A program made the position numbers and the translations under genes. Shown here piece after piece: positions 8,648 to 16,242 of a DNA stretch of 64,000 bases (the first letter of the stretch is position 1; each line of letters begins with the position of its first letter). This DNA is from Streptomyces phaeofaciens (GTDB taxonomy: Bacteria; Actinomycetota; Actinomycetes; Streptomycetales; Streptomycetaceae): NCBI RefSeq assembly GCF_014648915.1, contig NZ_BMSA01000009.1, forward strand, positions 223,658 to 287,657, written 5' to 3'. The notes beneath the pieces were generated by a model that saw only the letters and a list, made by a program, of their open reading frames with translations, did no database searches and had not been told where the DNA came from.

Positions 8648-8935
8648 ATGCTGAGCACTCCCGTAGGCGAGCGGCGGCTGGACATTCTGGAGTGGCTGAA
8701 GGAGCCGGCCCGGCACTTCCCGCCGCAACGCCACGCCGACCTCGTCGAGGACGGCGTACCGGCGGCCGTCATCGCCGCCAAGCTGGGCGTGCGCCGCCAG
8801 GTGGCGGACACCCACCTCGCCCTGCTGGCCGACATCGGCCTGCTGCGCGCCAAGCGCATCCGGCGGCGCGTCTACTACCGGCGCGACGAGATGCGCATCG
8901 CCGAGGTGGCGCGCATGTTCGAGAAGGGGTGGTAG
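8648..8935 (+). CDS. Small winged-helix (ArsR-like) DNA-binding protein
   Basis: 95 residues, essentially one winged helix-turn-helix domain. It reads RRLDILEWLKEPARHFPP, then a recognition unit (PAAVIAAKLGVRRQVADTHL), then a wing (LLRAKRIRRRVYYRRDEMRI). No metal-binding cysteines of the classical ArsR kind are visible, so any inducer is unknown. The start is the ATG at 8648 after GGAGGGGG. The frame is open upstream but lacks another good start. It stands alone between the galactan locus and the SMP-30-like gene. The inverted repeat at 8521-8547 is its most likely target. It may be a global or lifestyle regulator; the true ligand is not predictable. Confidence 0.75.
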   Translation: MLSTPVGERRLDILEWLKEPARHFPPQRHADLVEDGVPAAVIAAKLGVRRQVADTHLALLADIGLLRAKRIRRRVYYRRDEMRIAEVARMFEKGW

Positions 8936-9071
8936 AGAGTCGTCACGAAGGGACACCAGGGGAGCAGGAGATCCGCCTGCGGAAAGCCACGGCAAAGGAC
9001 CCCGGTTACCCACCGTCGCCGACGCTCCTGCCTGCGAGGATGGCCGCCTCCTTCAGGAAGGGCGGAACCCT

Positions 9072-10049
9072 ATGGACCTGCGGACGGCCCTCGTCCCCCT
9101 CAGGTACATCACCCTCCCCGGTCACGGACCCGAAGACGTCGTCGCCGATCCCCGAGGCCGAGTCCTCACCGGGCTCGCGGACGGACGGATCCTGCGGATC
9201 GACGGGCTGGACGACCCGCCGGCCGCCCGTGTCGAGCACATCGCCGAGATCGGCGGCCGTCCGCTCGGCCTCGAACTCCTCCCGGACGGCGACCTGTTGG
9301 TGTGCGACGCCGACGGAGCACTGCTGCGTGTCGACCCCGAGGGCGGCACCGGAAACGTCCGCGTGCTCACCGAGTCGGCGGCGGGGGAGCGGCTGCGGTT
9401 CTGCAGCAACGTCGTCGCCCTGCCCGACGGCACGGTCTACTTCACCGTCTCCAGCCGCGTCCACCCGCTGCGGGACTGGATGGGCGACCTCGCCGAGCAC
9501 ACCGGCACGGGCCGTCTGCTCCGGCTCGAACCGGGCGCCCCGGAGGCCGAAGTCGTCCTGGACGGGCTCCAGTTCGCCAACGGCGTGGCCCGCAGCGCCG
9601 ACGACCGCGCCCTGATCGTCGCCGAGACCGGCGCCCGCCGCCTCACCCGCTTCTGGCTCACCGGCCCCCGCACCGGGCAGGCCGAACCCCTCGTCGAGAA
9701 CCTGCCGGGGTACCCGGACAACCTGTGGCGAGGCGCCCCCGACGGCCCGGTCTGGGTCGCCCTGGCCGGCCCGCGCGTCCCGCCCCTCGACCTCCTGCAC
9801 CGCGCCGCCCCCGGCGTCCGCCGCGCCGCCGCCCGCCTGGCCGTGCGCGCGCCCTACCGCCCCTCGGGCACGATCGGCGTGCTCGCCGTCGACGACGACG
9901 GCCGCGTCCTGCACCACCTCACCCGCCGCCGCTCCGGCTTCCGCATGGTCACCGGCGTCTGCGAGACCGGCGGCCGGCTGATCCTGGGCAGCCTCCACGA
10001 GCGCGGGGTCGCGGTCTGCGAGGCACCCGAGGGGAAGCGGCGCGAGTGA
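9072..10049 (+). CDS. Strictosidine-synthase-like / SMP-30 family beta-propeller protein
   Basis: 325 residues forming a six-bladed beta-propeller with no signal peptide. Family phrases include GHGPEDVVADPRGRVLTGLA at the start, FANGVARSADDRALIVAETG, RRLTRFWLTGP and LVENLPGYPDNLWR in the middle, and GVCETGGRLILGSLHE near the end. These match the strictosidine-synthase-like (APMAP) branch more closely than the gluconolactonase branch. Bacterial members are usually calcium-dependent lactonases or esterases of unknown substrate. ATG 9072 follows AGGAAGGGCGG. No partner gene is evident; it is the first of several plus-strand genes but lies 151 bp from crcB. Confidence 0.85.
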   Translation: MDLRTALVPLRYITLPGHGPEDVVADPRGRVLTGLADGRILRIDGLDDPPAARVEHIAEIGGRPLGLELLPDGDLLVCDADGALLRVDPEGGTGNVRVLTESAAGERLRFCSNVVALPDGTVYFTVSSRVHPLRDWMGDLAEHTGTGRLLRLEPGAPEAEVVLDGLQFANGVARSADDRALIVAETGARRLTRFWLTGPRTGQAEPLVENLPGYPDNLWRGAPDGPVWVALAGPRVPPLDLLHRAAPGVRRAAARLAVRAPYRPSGTIGVLAVDDDGRVLHHLTRRRSGFRMVTGVCETGGRLILGSLHERGVAVCEAPEGKRRE

Positions 10050-10200
10050 ACCCGGGGCACGCCCCGTGGCGGCCGGGAGACGCGAGGGTGTCCGGGGACC
10101 GGGAGCGCACCCTCCGCGCCCGCGGCCCGGCGCTACCCTGTGACCAGGCGTGATCATCCCGCGCGCCGGACGCCGGCGGTGAGGGCAGGAGACGTACGAC

Positions 10201-10656
10201 ATGACAGCCCCCCGAGCCGGGAGCCCCGCTGCCGGCGCCGCGCGGCGGCCCGCCGGGACGGGACAGCTCCCGGTGGTCGCCGTGGTCGCCGTCGGCGGCG
10301 CGATCGGTGCCGCCGCCCGCTACGCGGCCGCGCTGTGGTGGCCCACGCCGGCCGGCGGCTTCCCCTGGACGACCTTCTGGGTGAACGTCGTCGGCTGCGC
10401 CGTGATCGGCGTGTTCCTGGTGGTGATCACCGAGGCCGTCGCCGCCCACCGGCTCGTGCGCCCCTTCTTCGGCACCGGCGTCCTCGGCGGCTTCACCACC
10501 TTCTCGACCTACGCCGTCGACATCCAGCGGCTGGCCGACGCGGGCCGGACCGCCGCGGCCCTGGCCTATCTGACCGTGACCCTGTGCGCGGCGCTCGCCG
10601 CGGTGGCGCTCGCGGCCACCGCGACCCGCCGCGTACTCACCCGGAGGCAGCGATGA
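10201..10656 (+). CDS. crcB: CrcB/Fluc fluoride channel subunit (first copy)
   Basis: 151-residue membrane protein with four predicted helices. Family signatures are GGAIGAAARYAAAL (helix 1), FWVNVVGCAVIGVF (helix 2, pore Asn) and GTGVLGGFTTFSTYAVD (helix 3 with the TTFST fluoride-binding track). About 20 extra Ala/Pro/Gly residues precede helix 1. Fluc channels are dual-topology dimers that export toxic fluoride. Actinomycetes often encode two dissimilar subunits, as here (second copy at 11030). ATG 10201 has GGCAGGAG upstream. The stop overlaps the next start by four bases (ATGA). Confidence 0.93.
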   Translation: MTAPRAGSPAAGAARRPAGTGQLPVVAVVAVGGAIGAAARYAAALWWPTPAGGFPWTTFWVNVVGCAVIGVFLVVITEAVAAHRLVRPFFGTGVLGGFTTFSTYAVDIQRLADAGRTAAALAYLTVTLCAALAAVALAATATRRVLTRRQR

Positions 10657-11033
10657 CGAGGCTGACCGGCAACGCCCTGCGCGTGACCGTCTTCCTGAGC
10701 GAGAACGACACCTGGCACCACAGACCCCTCTCCACCGAGATCGTCCACCGCGCGCACGCCGCCGGACTCTCCGGCGCCAGCGTCTTCCGGGGCGTCGAGG
10801 GCTTCGGCGCCTCCTCCGTGATCCACACCTCCCGGCTGCTGTCGCTCAGCGAGGATCTGCCGGTGGCGGTCGTCATCGTCGACACCGAGGAACGCGTCCG
10901 GGACTTCCTCCCGGTCCTCGACGAACTGGTCACGGACCGGCTGGTGACCCTCGACGAGTGCCATGTCCTGCGGCGCGCCGACCGCTCCGCGGAACCCGGC
11001 GAACCGGACACGGAGGGTAAGAAGTCGTTGTGA
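10653..11033 (+). CDS. DUF190 family protein between the crcB genes
   Basis: 126-residue soluble protein of the DUF190 family. Characteristic text is LRVTVFLSENDTWHHRPLST, HAAGLSGASVFRGVEGFG and IHTSRLLSLSEDLPVAVVIV. The fold is a PII-like (GlnB-like) ferredoxin sandwich, and the family is usually found next to crcB. A regulatory or accessory role in fluoride efflux is therefore likely but unproven. The start ATG (10653) overlaps the crcB stop and its own stop overlaps the second crcB GTG, so the three genes are a tightly coupled operon. Confidence 0.88.
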   Translation: MTRLTGNALRVTVFLSENDTWHHRPLSTEIVHRAHAAGLSGASVFRGVEGFGASSVIHTSRLLSLSEDLPVAVVIVDTEERVRDFLPVLDELVTDRLVTLDECHVLRRADRSAEPGEPDTEGKKSL

Positions 11034-11395
11034 ACTGGCTGGTGGTCGTCGTGGGCGCCATGATCGGCGCCCCGCTGCGCTACCTGACCGACCGCGCGGT
11101 GCAGTCCCGGCACGACTCGGTCTTCCCCTGGGGCACCTTCGTCGTCAACGTCGTCGGCTGCCTGCTCCTCGGCACCCTGACCGGTTCCGCGGCGGCCTCC
11201 CCCGACCTGCGGCTGTTCCTGGGGACGGGCCTGTGCGGGGCGCTGACGACGTACTCGACCTTCTCGTACGAGACGCTGCGGCTGACCGAGACGGGTGCCG
11301 GGCTCTATGCCGTGGCCAATGTCGTCGGCAGTCTGGTGGCGGGCCTCGGGGCCGCGTTCGCGGGGGTGGCGACAGGCCAGGCGGTGTGGCCGTGA
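11030..11395 (+). CDS. crcB: CrcB/Fluc fluoride channel subunit (second copy)
   Basis: 121-residue, four-helix membrane protein. It shares the Fluc signatures with the first copy (GAMIGAPLRYLTDRAV, FVVNVVGCLLLGTL, GTGLCGALTTYSTFSYET) but is otherwise divergent. The two may form a heterodimeric channel of fixed, opposite topology. Translation starts at the GTG at 11030, overlapping the DUF190 stop as GTGA, so the subunits would be made in similar amounts. There is no extended N-terminus, unlike copy one. Confidence 0.93.
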   Translation: MNWLVVVVGAMIGAPLRYLTDRAVQSRHDSVFPWGTFVVNVVGCLLLGTLTGSAAASPDLRLFLGTGLCGALTTYSTFSYETLRLTETGAGLYAVANVVGSLVAGLGAAFAGVATGQAVWP

Positions 11396-11488
11396 CCGCC
11401 GGCCGCACCCGCGACTGGTAGGACTGTCCTCCGCACCGTCCGACCACCGACCCCGTCGAACCCACCGACCTCGTCAGAACTGGATCCC

Positions 11489-12325
11489 ATGAGCGCCATC
11501 TCCGTCGGCCAGGCCGTCGTCCTCGGAGCCGTCGAGGGAGTGACCGAGTTCCTCCCCGTCTCCTCCACCGGACATCTGAAGATCACCGAGGGGCTGATGG
11601 GCATCCCGGTCGACGACGACGCCGTCGTCGGCTTCTCGGCCGTGATCCAGGTCGGGGCGATCGCCGCCGTGCTGGTGTACTTCCGCAAGGACATCGTGCG
11701 GATCGTGTCGGCCTGGTTCCGGGGCCTGCGCGACCGCGAGGAGCGCGTCCACCACGACTACAAGTTCGCCTGGTGGGTGATCTGCGCGACCCTCCCGATC
11801 GTCGCCGTCGGCCTGGCCGCCAAGCCACTCATCGAGGGGCCGCTGGCCTCCCTCTGGGTGGTGGCGGGCTCGCTCATCGCGGGCAGCGGTGTGATGTGGT
11901 GGGCCGACCGGACGGGCCGGCACAAGCGCGGCGAGGACGACACCTCGTTCAAGGACGCGATGCTGGTCGGCAGCTCGCAGATCCTCGCCCTGCTCTTCCC
12001 CGGCTTCTCCCGCTCCGGCGCCACCATGTCCACCGCGCTCATGCTCGACCTGGACCGGGTCGCCGCCACCCGGCTGTCGTTCTTCCTCGGCATCCCCGCC
12101 CTGACCGGCGCCGGCCTGTACGAGCTGAAGGACGCGCTCGGCACCGGCGCGGGGGCGGCCCCGCTGGCCGTCGGCACGCTGGTCTCCTTCGGTGTGGCGT
12201 ACGCCTCCATCGCCTGGCTGCTGAAGTTCGTCGCCAAGCACTCCTTCAACGCCTTCGTGATCTACCGGATCGTCGTCGGCCTCGCGCTGTTCGGGCTGTT
12301 GGGCACCGGTGCGCTGAACAGCTGA
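11489..12325 (+). CDS. uppP: Undecaprenyl-diphosphatase
   Basis: 278-residue polytopic membrane enzyme of the BacA/UppP family. It removes a phosphate from undecaprenyl diphosphate to regenerate the lipid carrier for peptidoglycan and teichoic acid synthesis. Both catalytic motifs are present: GAVEGVTEFLPVSSTGHL near residues 13-30 and PGFSRSGATMSTAL near 178-191. Ser, Thr and Arg line an outward-facing site. The length is normal. It starts 93 bp after the crcB operon and may be transcribed from its own promoter. A strong terminator follows. Overproduction of this family gives bacitracin tolerance. Confidence 0.95.
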   Translation: MSAISVGQAVVLGAVEGVTEFLPVSSTGHLKITEGLMGIPVDDDAVVGFSAVIQVGAIAAVLVYFRKDIVRIVSAWFRGLRDREERVHHDYKFAWWVICATLPIVAVGLAAKPLIEGPLASLWVVAGSLIAGSGVMWWADRTGRHKRGEDDTSFKDAMLVGSSQILALLFPGFSRSGATMSTALMLDLDRVAATRLSFFLGIPALTGAGLYELKDALGTGAGAAPLAVGTLVSFGVAYASIAWLLKFVAKHSFNAFVIYRIVVGLALFGLLGTGALNS

Positions 12326-12355
12326 CCCGCCGCGCGGGCTCCGCGCACCCCCGCT

Positions 12356-12400
12356 CGGCCGGGAAGTCCGGATTCAGGCTTCCCGGCCGTTGCATTTTTC
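12356..12400 (+). terminator. Rho-independent terminator after uppP
   Basis: Eleven-base-pair arms CGGCCGGGAAG (12356-12366) and CTTCCCGGCCG (12379-12389) are followed by TTGCATTTTTC. It is one of the few hairpins here with a real T-run, 31 bp after the uppP stop. Confidence 0.85.
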
Positions 12401-12412
12401 CTTTCACCGGCC

Positions 12413-12475
12413 TTGACACCACCCGTATGTCACCCGGAACATCTCTCCCGTGAACCTGTCAGACAGCCAGACAGG
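12413..12475 (+). promoter_or_regulatory. Promoter and candidate operator of the GntR-led operon
   Basis: TTGACA at 12413-12418 and GAACAT at 12437-12442 (18-bp spacing) would start transcription at about 12450, the GTG start codon, implying a leaderless message. Immediately downstream is CTGTCAGACAG (12456-12466) nested in CCTGTC...GACAGG (12455-12475). This overlapping dyad is a good candidate site for the GntR protein itself. Confidence 0.5.
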
Positions 12476-13181
12476 TGGTTCGGGGCCGCGGCGCGTCAGC
12501 GCCATGGAAGCGGTCCTCACCCACCTCCGCGGCGCCATCGAGCGCGGCGAGTACGAGATCGGCGACAAGCTCCCCTCCGAGGCGGAGCTGTGCCGCACCC
12601 TCGAGGTGTCCCGGCCCGTCCTGCGGGAAGCCCTGCGCGCCCTCCAGACCATGGGCCTGACGGTCGCCAAGACCGGCAAGGGCACCTTCGTGATCGCGAA
12701 CACCGTCGAGGACCCCACCTTCGGCGACTACGCGGCCAGCGACCTGCTCGAAGTGCGCCGGCACGTCGAGGTCCCGGTCGCCGGGTACGCGGCCCTGCGC
12801 CGCACCGCCGAGAACCTGGACCACCTGGCTCATCTGCTCGACCGCATGGAACGCGAGACGGACACCACCGCGTGGGTCGCGATGGACACCCTCTTCCACC
12901 TGGCCGTCGCCGAAGCCGCCCAGAACCCGGTGTTCCGCCGGGTCATCGAGGAGATCCGGGACGCACTGGCGCGTCAGTCGGCCTTCCTCAACGAGCTGGG
13001 CGGCCGGCGCGAGCAGTCCAACCGGGAGCACCGCGCCATCGTCGAGGCCCTGATCGACGGTTCCGAGCACGACGCGGTGGAGGCCATGAGCCACCACCTC
13101 GACCGCGTCGAGACGACTCTCACCGACATCGTGCGCACCTCCGGCACGAGCACCCCCCTGGAAGGCGGACCCGAGGCGTGA
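12450..13181 (+). CDS. GntR/FadR-family transcriptional regulator of the asparagine/aspartate operon
   Basis: 243 residues. The N-terminal winged helix (GDKLPSEAELCRTLEVSRPV, LREALRALQTMGLTVAKTGK) is followed by an all-helical FCD ligand domain with metal/ligand-type residues in FHLAVAEAAQNPVF and EHRAIVEALIDG. It is the first gene of a run with permease, asparaginase, aspartase and glutaminase, so it probably senses an amino or dicarboxylic acid and controls them. The GTG at 12450 has no ribosome-binding site but fits a leaderless start. An alternative is ATG 12504, which would drop 18 poorly conserved residues. The stop overlaps the permease GTG by four bases. Confidence 0.88.
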   Translation: MNLSDSQTGGSGPRRVSAMEAVLTHLRGAIERGEYEIGDKLPSEAELCRTLEVSRPVLREALRALQTMGLTVAKTGKGTFVIANTVEDPTFGDYAASDLLEVRRHVEVPVAGYAALRRTAENLDHLAHLLDRMERETDTTAWVAMDTLFHLAVAEAAQNPVFRRVIEEIRDALARQSAFLNELGGRREQSNREHRAIVEALIDGSEHDAVEAMSHHLDRVETTLTDIVRTSGTSTPLEGGPEA

Positions 13182-14614
13182 GCGAACAGCACCTCAAAGA
13201 CGAGACGCGCCCCTCCTCCCGTCATGTCGACGCCGGCGACCACGGCTACAGCAAGTCGCTGAAGTCCCGTCACGTCAACATGATCGCCATCGGCGGCGCC
13301 ATCGGCACCGGCCTCTTCCTCGGCGCCGGCGGCCGGCTCGCCGACGCCGGGCCCTCCCTGTTCATCGCCTACGCGGTCTGCGGAATCTTCGCCTTCCTCG
13401 TGGTGCGCGCCCTCGGCGAACTCGTCCTGTACCGCCCGTCCTCCGGCGCGTTCGTGTCCTACGCCCGTGAGTTCATGGGCGAGAAGGGCGCGTACACGGC
13501 CGGCTGGATGTACTTCCTGAACTGGGCCACCACCGGCATCGCCGACATCACCGCGGTGGCCACCTACACCCACTACTGGGGCATGTTCTCCGACATACCC
13601 CAGTGGGTGATCGCGCTGATCGCCCTGGCCGTGGTCCTCACGGTGAACCTGATCTCCGTGAAGATCTTCGGCGAACTGGAGTTCTGGTTCGCCATCGTCA
13701 AGGTCGGCGCGCTGGTGATCTTCATGTGCATCGGCATCTTCCTGCTGGTCACCCAGCACCCGGTGGACGGCGCCACCCCCGGCCCCTCCCTGATCACCGA
13801 CAACGGCGGCGTCTTCCCCAACGGCCTGCTGCCCATGCTGCTGATCATCCAGGGCGTCGTCTTCGCCTACGCCTCCGTCGAACTGGTCGGCGTCGCCGCC
13901 GGTGAGACCGAGAACCCCGAGAAGATCCTGCCGAAGGCGATCAACTCGATCATGTGGCGCGTGGGCCTGTTCTACGTCGGCTCGGTGATCCTGCTGTCGA
14001 TGCTGCTCCCGTGGAACTCGTACACGTCCGCCGAGAGCCCCTTCGTCACCGTGCTGTCGAACATCGGCATCCCGGCGGCCGGCGGGGTGATGAACCTGGT
14101 CGTCCTCACCGCGGCCATGTCCTCCCTCAACTCCGGCCTGTACTCCACCGGACGCATCCTGCGCTCCATGGCCGTCAACGGCTCCGCCCCGAAGTTCACC
14201 GCGAGGATGAGCCGCAGCCAGGTCCCGTACGGCGGCATCCTGCTCACCAGCGGTATGTGTGTCCTCGGTGTCGGCCTGAACTTCGTGGTCCCGGCGGACG
14301 CCTTCGAGATCGTCCTGAACTTCGCGGCGATCGGCATCCTCGCCACCTGGGGCATGATCATGATCTGTCACCTGCTCTTCTGGCAGAAGACCCAGAAGGG
14401 CGAGCTGACCCGCCCGGGCTACCGGCTTCCGGGCTCCCCCTGGACCGAACTCGTGACGCTGTTCTTCCTCGCGTCGGTCCTGGTCCTCATGTACGCCGAC
14501 GGCGGCGCCGGACGCACCACCGTGCTCTGCCTGCCGCTGATCGGCGGAGCGCTGGTGGCGGGCTGGTACGCCGTCCGCCGCCGCGCCCGCACCTCGGCCG
14601 AGGTCGACGCGTGA
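13178..14614 (+). CDS. Amino-acid permease, probable L-asparagine transporter (AnsP type)
   Basis: 478-residue APC-superfamily transporter with 12 predicted helices. The opening GYSKSLKSRHVNMIAIGGAI and the following GTGLFLGAGGRLADAGPSLF are the hallmark of the AAT family (AnsP, LysP, GabP). SSGAFVSYAREFMGEKGAYT is the second family signature. The hydrophilic N-terminus of about 35 residues is cytoplasmic. Its place directly before asparaginase and aspartase argues for asparagine uptake. It starts at GTG 13178 overlapping the regulator stop, and its stop overlaps the asparaginase GTG, so the genes are coupled. Confidence 0.9.
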   Translation: MSEQHLKDETRPSSRHVDAGDHGYSKSLKSRHVNMIAIGGAIGTGLFLGAGGRLADAGPSLFIAYAVCGIFAFLVVRALGELVLYRPSSGAFVSYAREFMGEKGAYTAGWMYFLNWATTGIADITAVATYTHYWGMFSDIPQWVIALIALAVVLTVNLISVKIFGELEFWFAIVKVGALVIFMCIGIFLLVTQHPVDGATPGPSLITDNGGVFPNGLLPMLLIIQGVVFAYASVELVGVAAGETENPEKILPKAINSIMWRVGLFYVGSVILLSMLLPWNSYTSAESPFVTVLSNIGIPAAGGVMNLVVLTAAMSSLNSGLYSTGRILRSMAVNGSAPKFTARMSRSQVPYGGILLTSGMCVLGVGLNFVVPADAFEIVLNFAAIGILATWGMIMICHLLFWQKTQKGELTRPGYRLPGSPWTELVTLFFLASVLVLMYADGGAGRTTVLCLPLIGGALVAGWYAVRRRARTSAEVDA

Positions 14615-15675
14615 CCCCCGCGCCGGCCCACGACAACCCACCAGCGATCCAGGCAGTGATGTACAGCAGTTCTCTCGCCGACGCCCCCGCGATCCGCGAA
14701 CCCCTCCACGCACCCGTCGCCCACCTCGTCCGCGGCGGGGTGACCGAGGGCATCCACTACGGCTCCGTCGTCGTCCTCGGCACGGGCGGCCAGGTCGAGC
14801 TCCAGCTCGGCGACATCGAGGCGGCCTTCCATCCGCGCTCGGCGCTCAAGCCCGTCCAGGCCGTCGCCATGGTCCGGGCCGGGCTGCCGCTCGACGGCGA
14901 GCTGCTCTCGCTCGCCGCCGCCAGCCACTCCGGCGAGGAACGCCACCTCGACGGGACCCGGCGGATCCTCGCCCTGGCCGGCGTCACCGAGGACGACCTG
15001 CGCAACGTGACGGACATGCCCTACGGCCCCGAGGTCCGCGACGCGTGGATCCGGGACGGCCGGGGGCCCTCCCGCCTCGCCCAGAACTGCTCCGGCAAGC
15101 ACGCGGCCATGCTGTACACCTGCAAGCTCAACGGCTGGTCCCTCGACGGCTACCTCGACCCGGAGCACCCGCTCCAGCAGGCGATCGCCGAGATCGTCGA
15201 GGACCTCACCGGACAGCGGATCGCACGGGTCACCGTCGACGGGTGCGGCGCGCCCCTCTTCTCCGTCTCCCTGCACGGCCTCGCCCGCGCCGCCGCCCGC
15301 ATCACCACGGCGGTGCCCGGCACCCCCGAGGCCCGGGTCGCGGACGCCGTGCGCGACCACGCCGAGATGGCCTCCGGCACCGGCCGGGACGTGGCCGCCC
15401 TGATGCGGGCCGTCCCCGGCCTGCTCGCCAAGGACGGCTTCGAGGGCGTCGAGGTCGCGGCCCTGCCGGACGGACGGGCCGTCGCCGTCAAGATCTCCGA
15501 CGGCGCGAACCGGGCCCGGATCCCGGTCACCGCGGCCGCCCTGGTCCGGGCCGGCGTCGACCCCGCCCTCCTCACCGGATTCGCGGGGGAGGTCCTCCTC
15601 GGCGGCGGCGAACCGGTCGGCGCCGTCCGCCCGGCCCGCGCCCTGGACCCGGTCACCGTACGAGCCTGCGCCTGA
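14611..15675 (+). CDS. L-asparaginase, Rhizobium etli (Asparaginase_II) type
   Basis: 354 residues; no signal peptide, so cytoplasmic. It belongs to the asparaginase_II family represented by R. etli ReAV rather than the E. coli type. Two serine clusters are conserved: FHPRSALKPVQAV with Ser77-x-x-Lys80, and SHSGEERH with Ser105/Ser107. AQNCSGKHAAML and VDGCGAPLFSVS are further signatures. It hydrolyses asparagine to aspartate and ammonia, which the aspartase encoded next can use. Translation most simply starts at GTG 14611, overlapping the permease stop. ATG 14659 is an alternative. The next gene is 567 bp away across an unusual repeat-rich spacer. Confidence 0.9.
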   Translation: MTPAPAHDNPPAIQAVMYSSSLADAPAIREPLHAPVAHLVRGGVTEGIHYGSVVVLGTGGQVELQLGDIEAAFHPRSALKPVQAVAMVRAGLPLDGELLSLAAASHSGEERHLDGTRRILALAGVTEDDLRNVTDMPYGPEVRDAWIRDGRGPSRLAQNCSGKHAAMLYTCKLNGWSLDGYLDPEHPLQQAIAEIVEDLTGQRIARVTVDGCGAPLFSVSLHGLARAAARITTAVPGTPEARVADAVRDHAEMASGTGRDVAALMRAVPGLLAKDGFEGVEVAALPDGRAVAVKISDGANRARIPVTAAALVRAGVDPALLTGFAGEVLLGGGEPVGAVRPARALDPVTVRACA

Positions 15676-16242
15676 CGGCACGGGTCGCATGGCGCGGGCT
15701 GCCCGTGTCGCGGAACGGTCGGGTCCGGCCCGTGTCGCGCCACGGGCGGCCGGGCACCTGGAGTCCGGCGCCCGGAGTCCGGCACCGGGAGTCCGGCGCC
15801 CGGAGTCCGGCACCCGGCCGGACGGTCCACGGCACCCGGCCTGCCCGCTCTCCTGGTACCCGGCCGTCCTCCGGAGCCCGCGTCCGGCGCAGGTGCCCGG
15901 CCATCGGGTGGCCGGTCACCACGGTGCCGGTCCCGCGGCCGGGCACCGGCACCGCCACCGGCACCCGGGCACCCGGACCCCGGCGGAGCCACCGGCACCC
16001 GGCCGGCCCCCACCCCTGGTCGCCACCCCGGTCGCCGCCCCTGGCCGCCACCCCGCACACCCCGGTCGCCGGGCGTCCTCCCGGCGTCCGGACCTCGAAC
16101 CCGCCGGTCCGGTCACCACCGGTCCGGTGCCCGGTCGGCTCGGGCGGGCGTCATCCCGTACCGCCCGAGCCGACCGCCACCCCTTCGGACGTCACCCGCT
16201 CTCCCGCCCGCACCCTCACCCTCGGAAAGAGGCCGCACCCTC
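15676..16242. repeat. GC-rich tandem-repeat spacer between asparaginase and aspartase
   Basis: This 567-bp gap has no convincing gene. At 15760-15815 four 14-bp units GGAGTCCGGCRCCS stand head to tail (starts 15760, 15774, 15788, 15802). Degenerate CACCCGG/CACCGG iterations continue to about 16110. The open frames across it give low-complexity Arg/Pro/Gly/Ala proteins without a start signal and are rejected. The stretch may form structured RNA or be slippage-prone. The last 40 bases contain CTCGGAAAGAGG, the ribosome-binding region of aspA. Confidence 0.75.

Noticed and set aside
10050..10200. Possible fluoride riboswitch before the crcB operon
   Set aside because: The leader has a GGCGUGAUCAUCCCGC stretch but not the conserved downstream GAUGRCUCCUAC-type segment in the right place. 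The resemblance is partial and no pseudoknot pairing is convincing. A covariance search with the crcB RNA model would decide.
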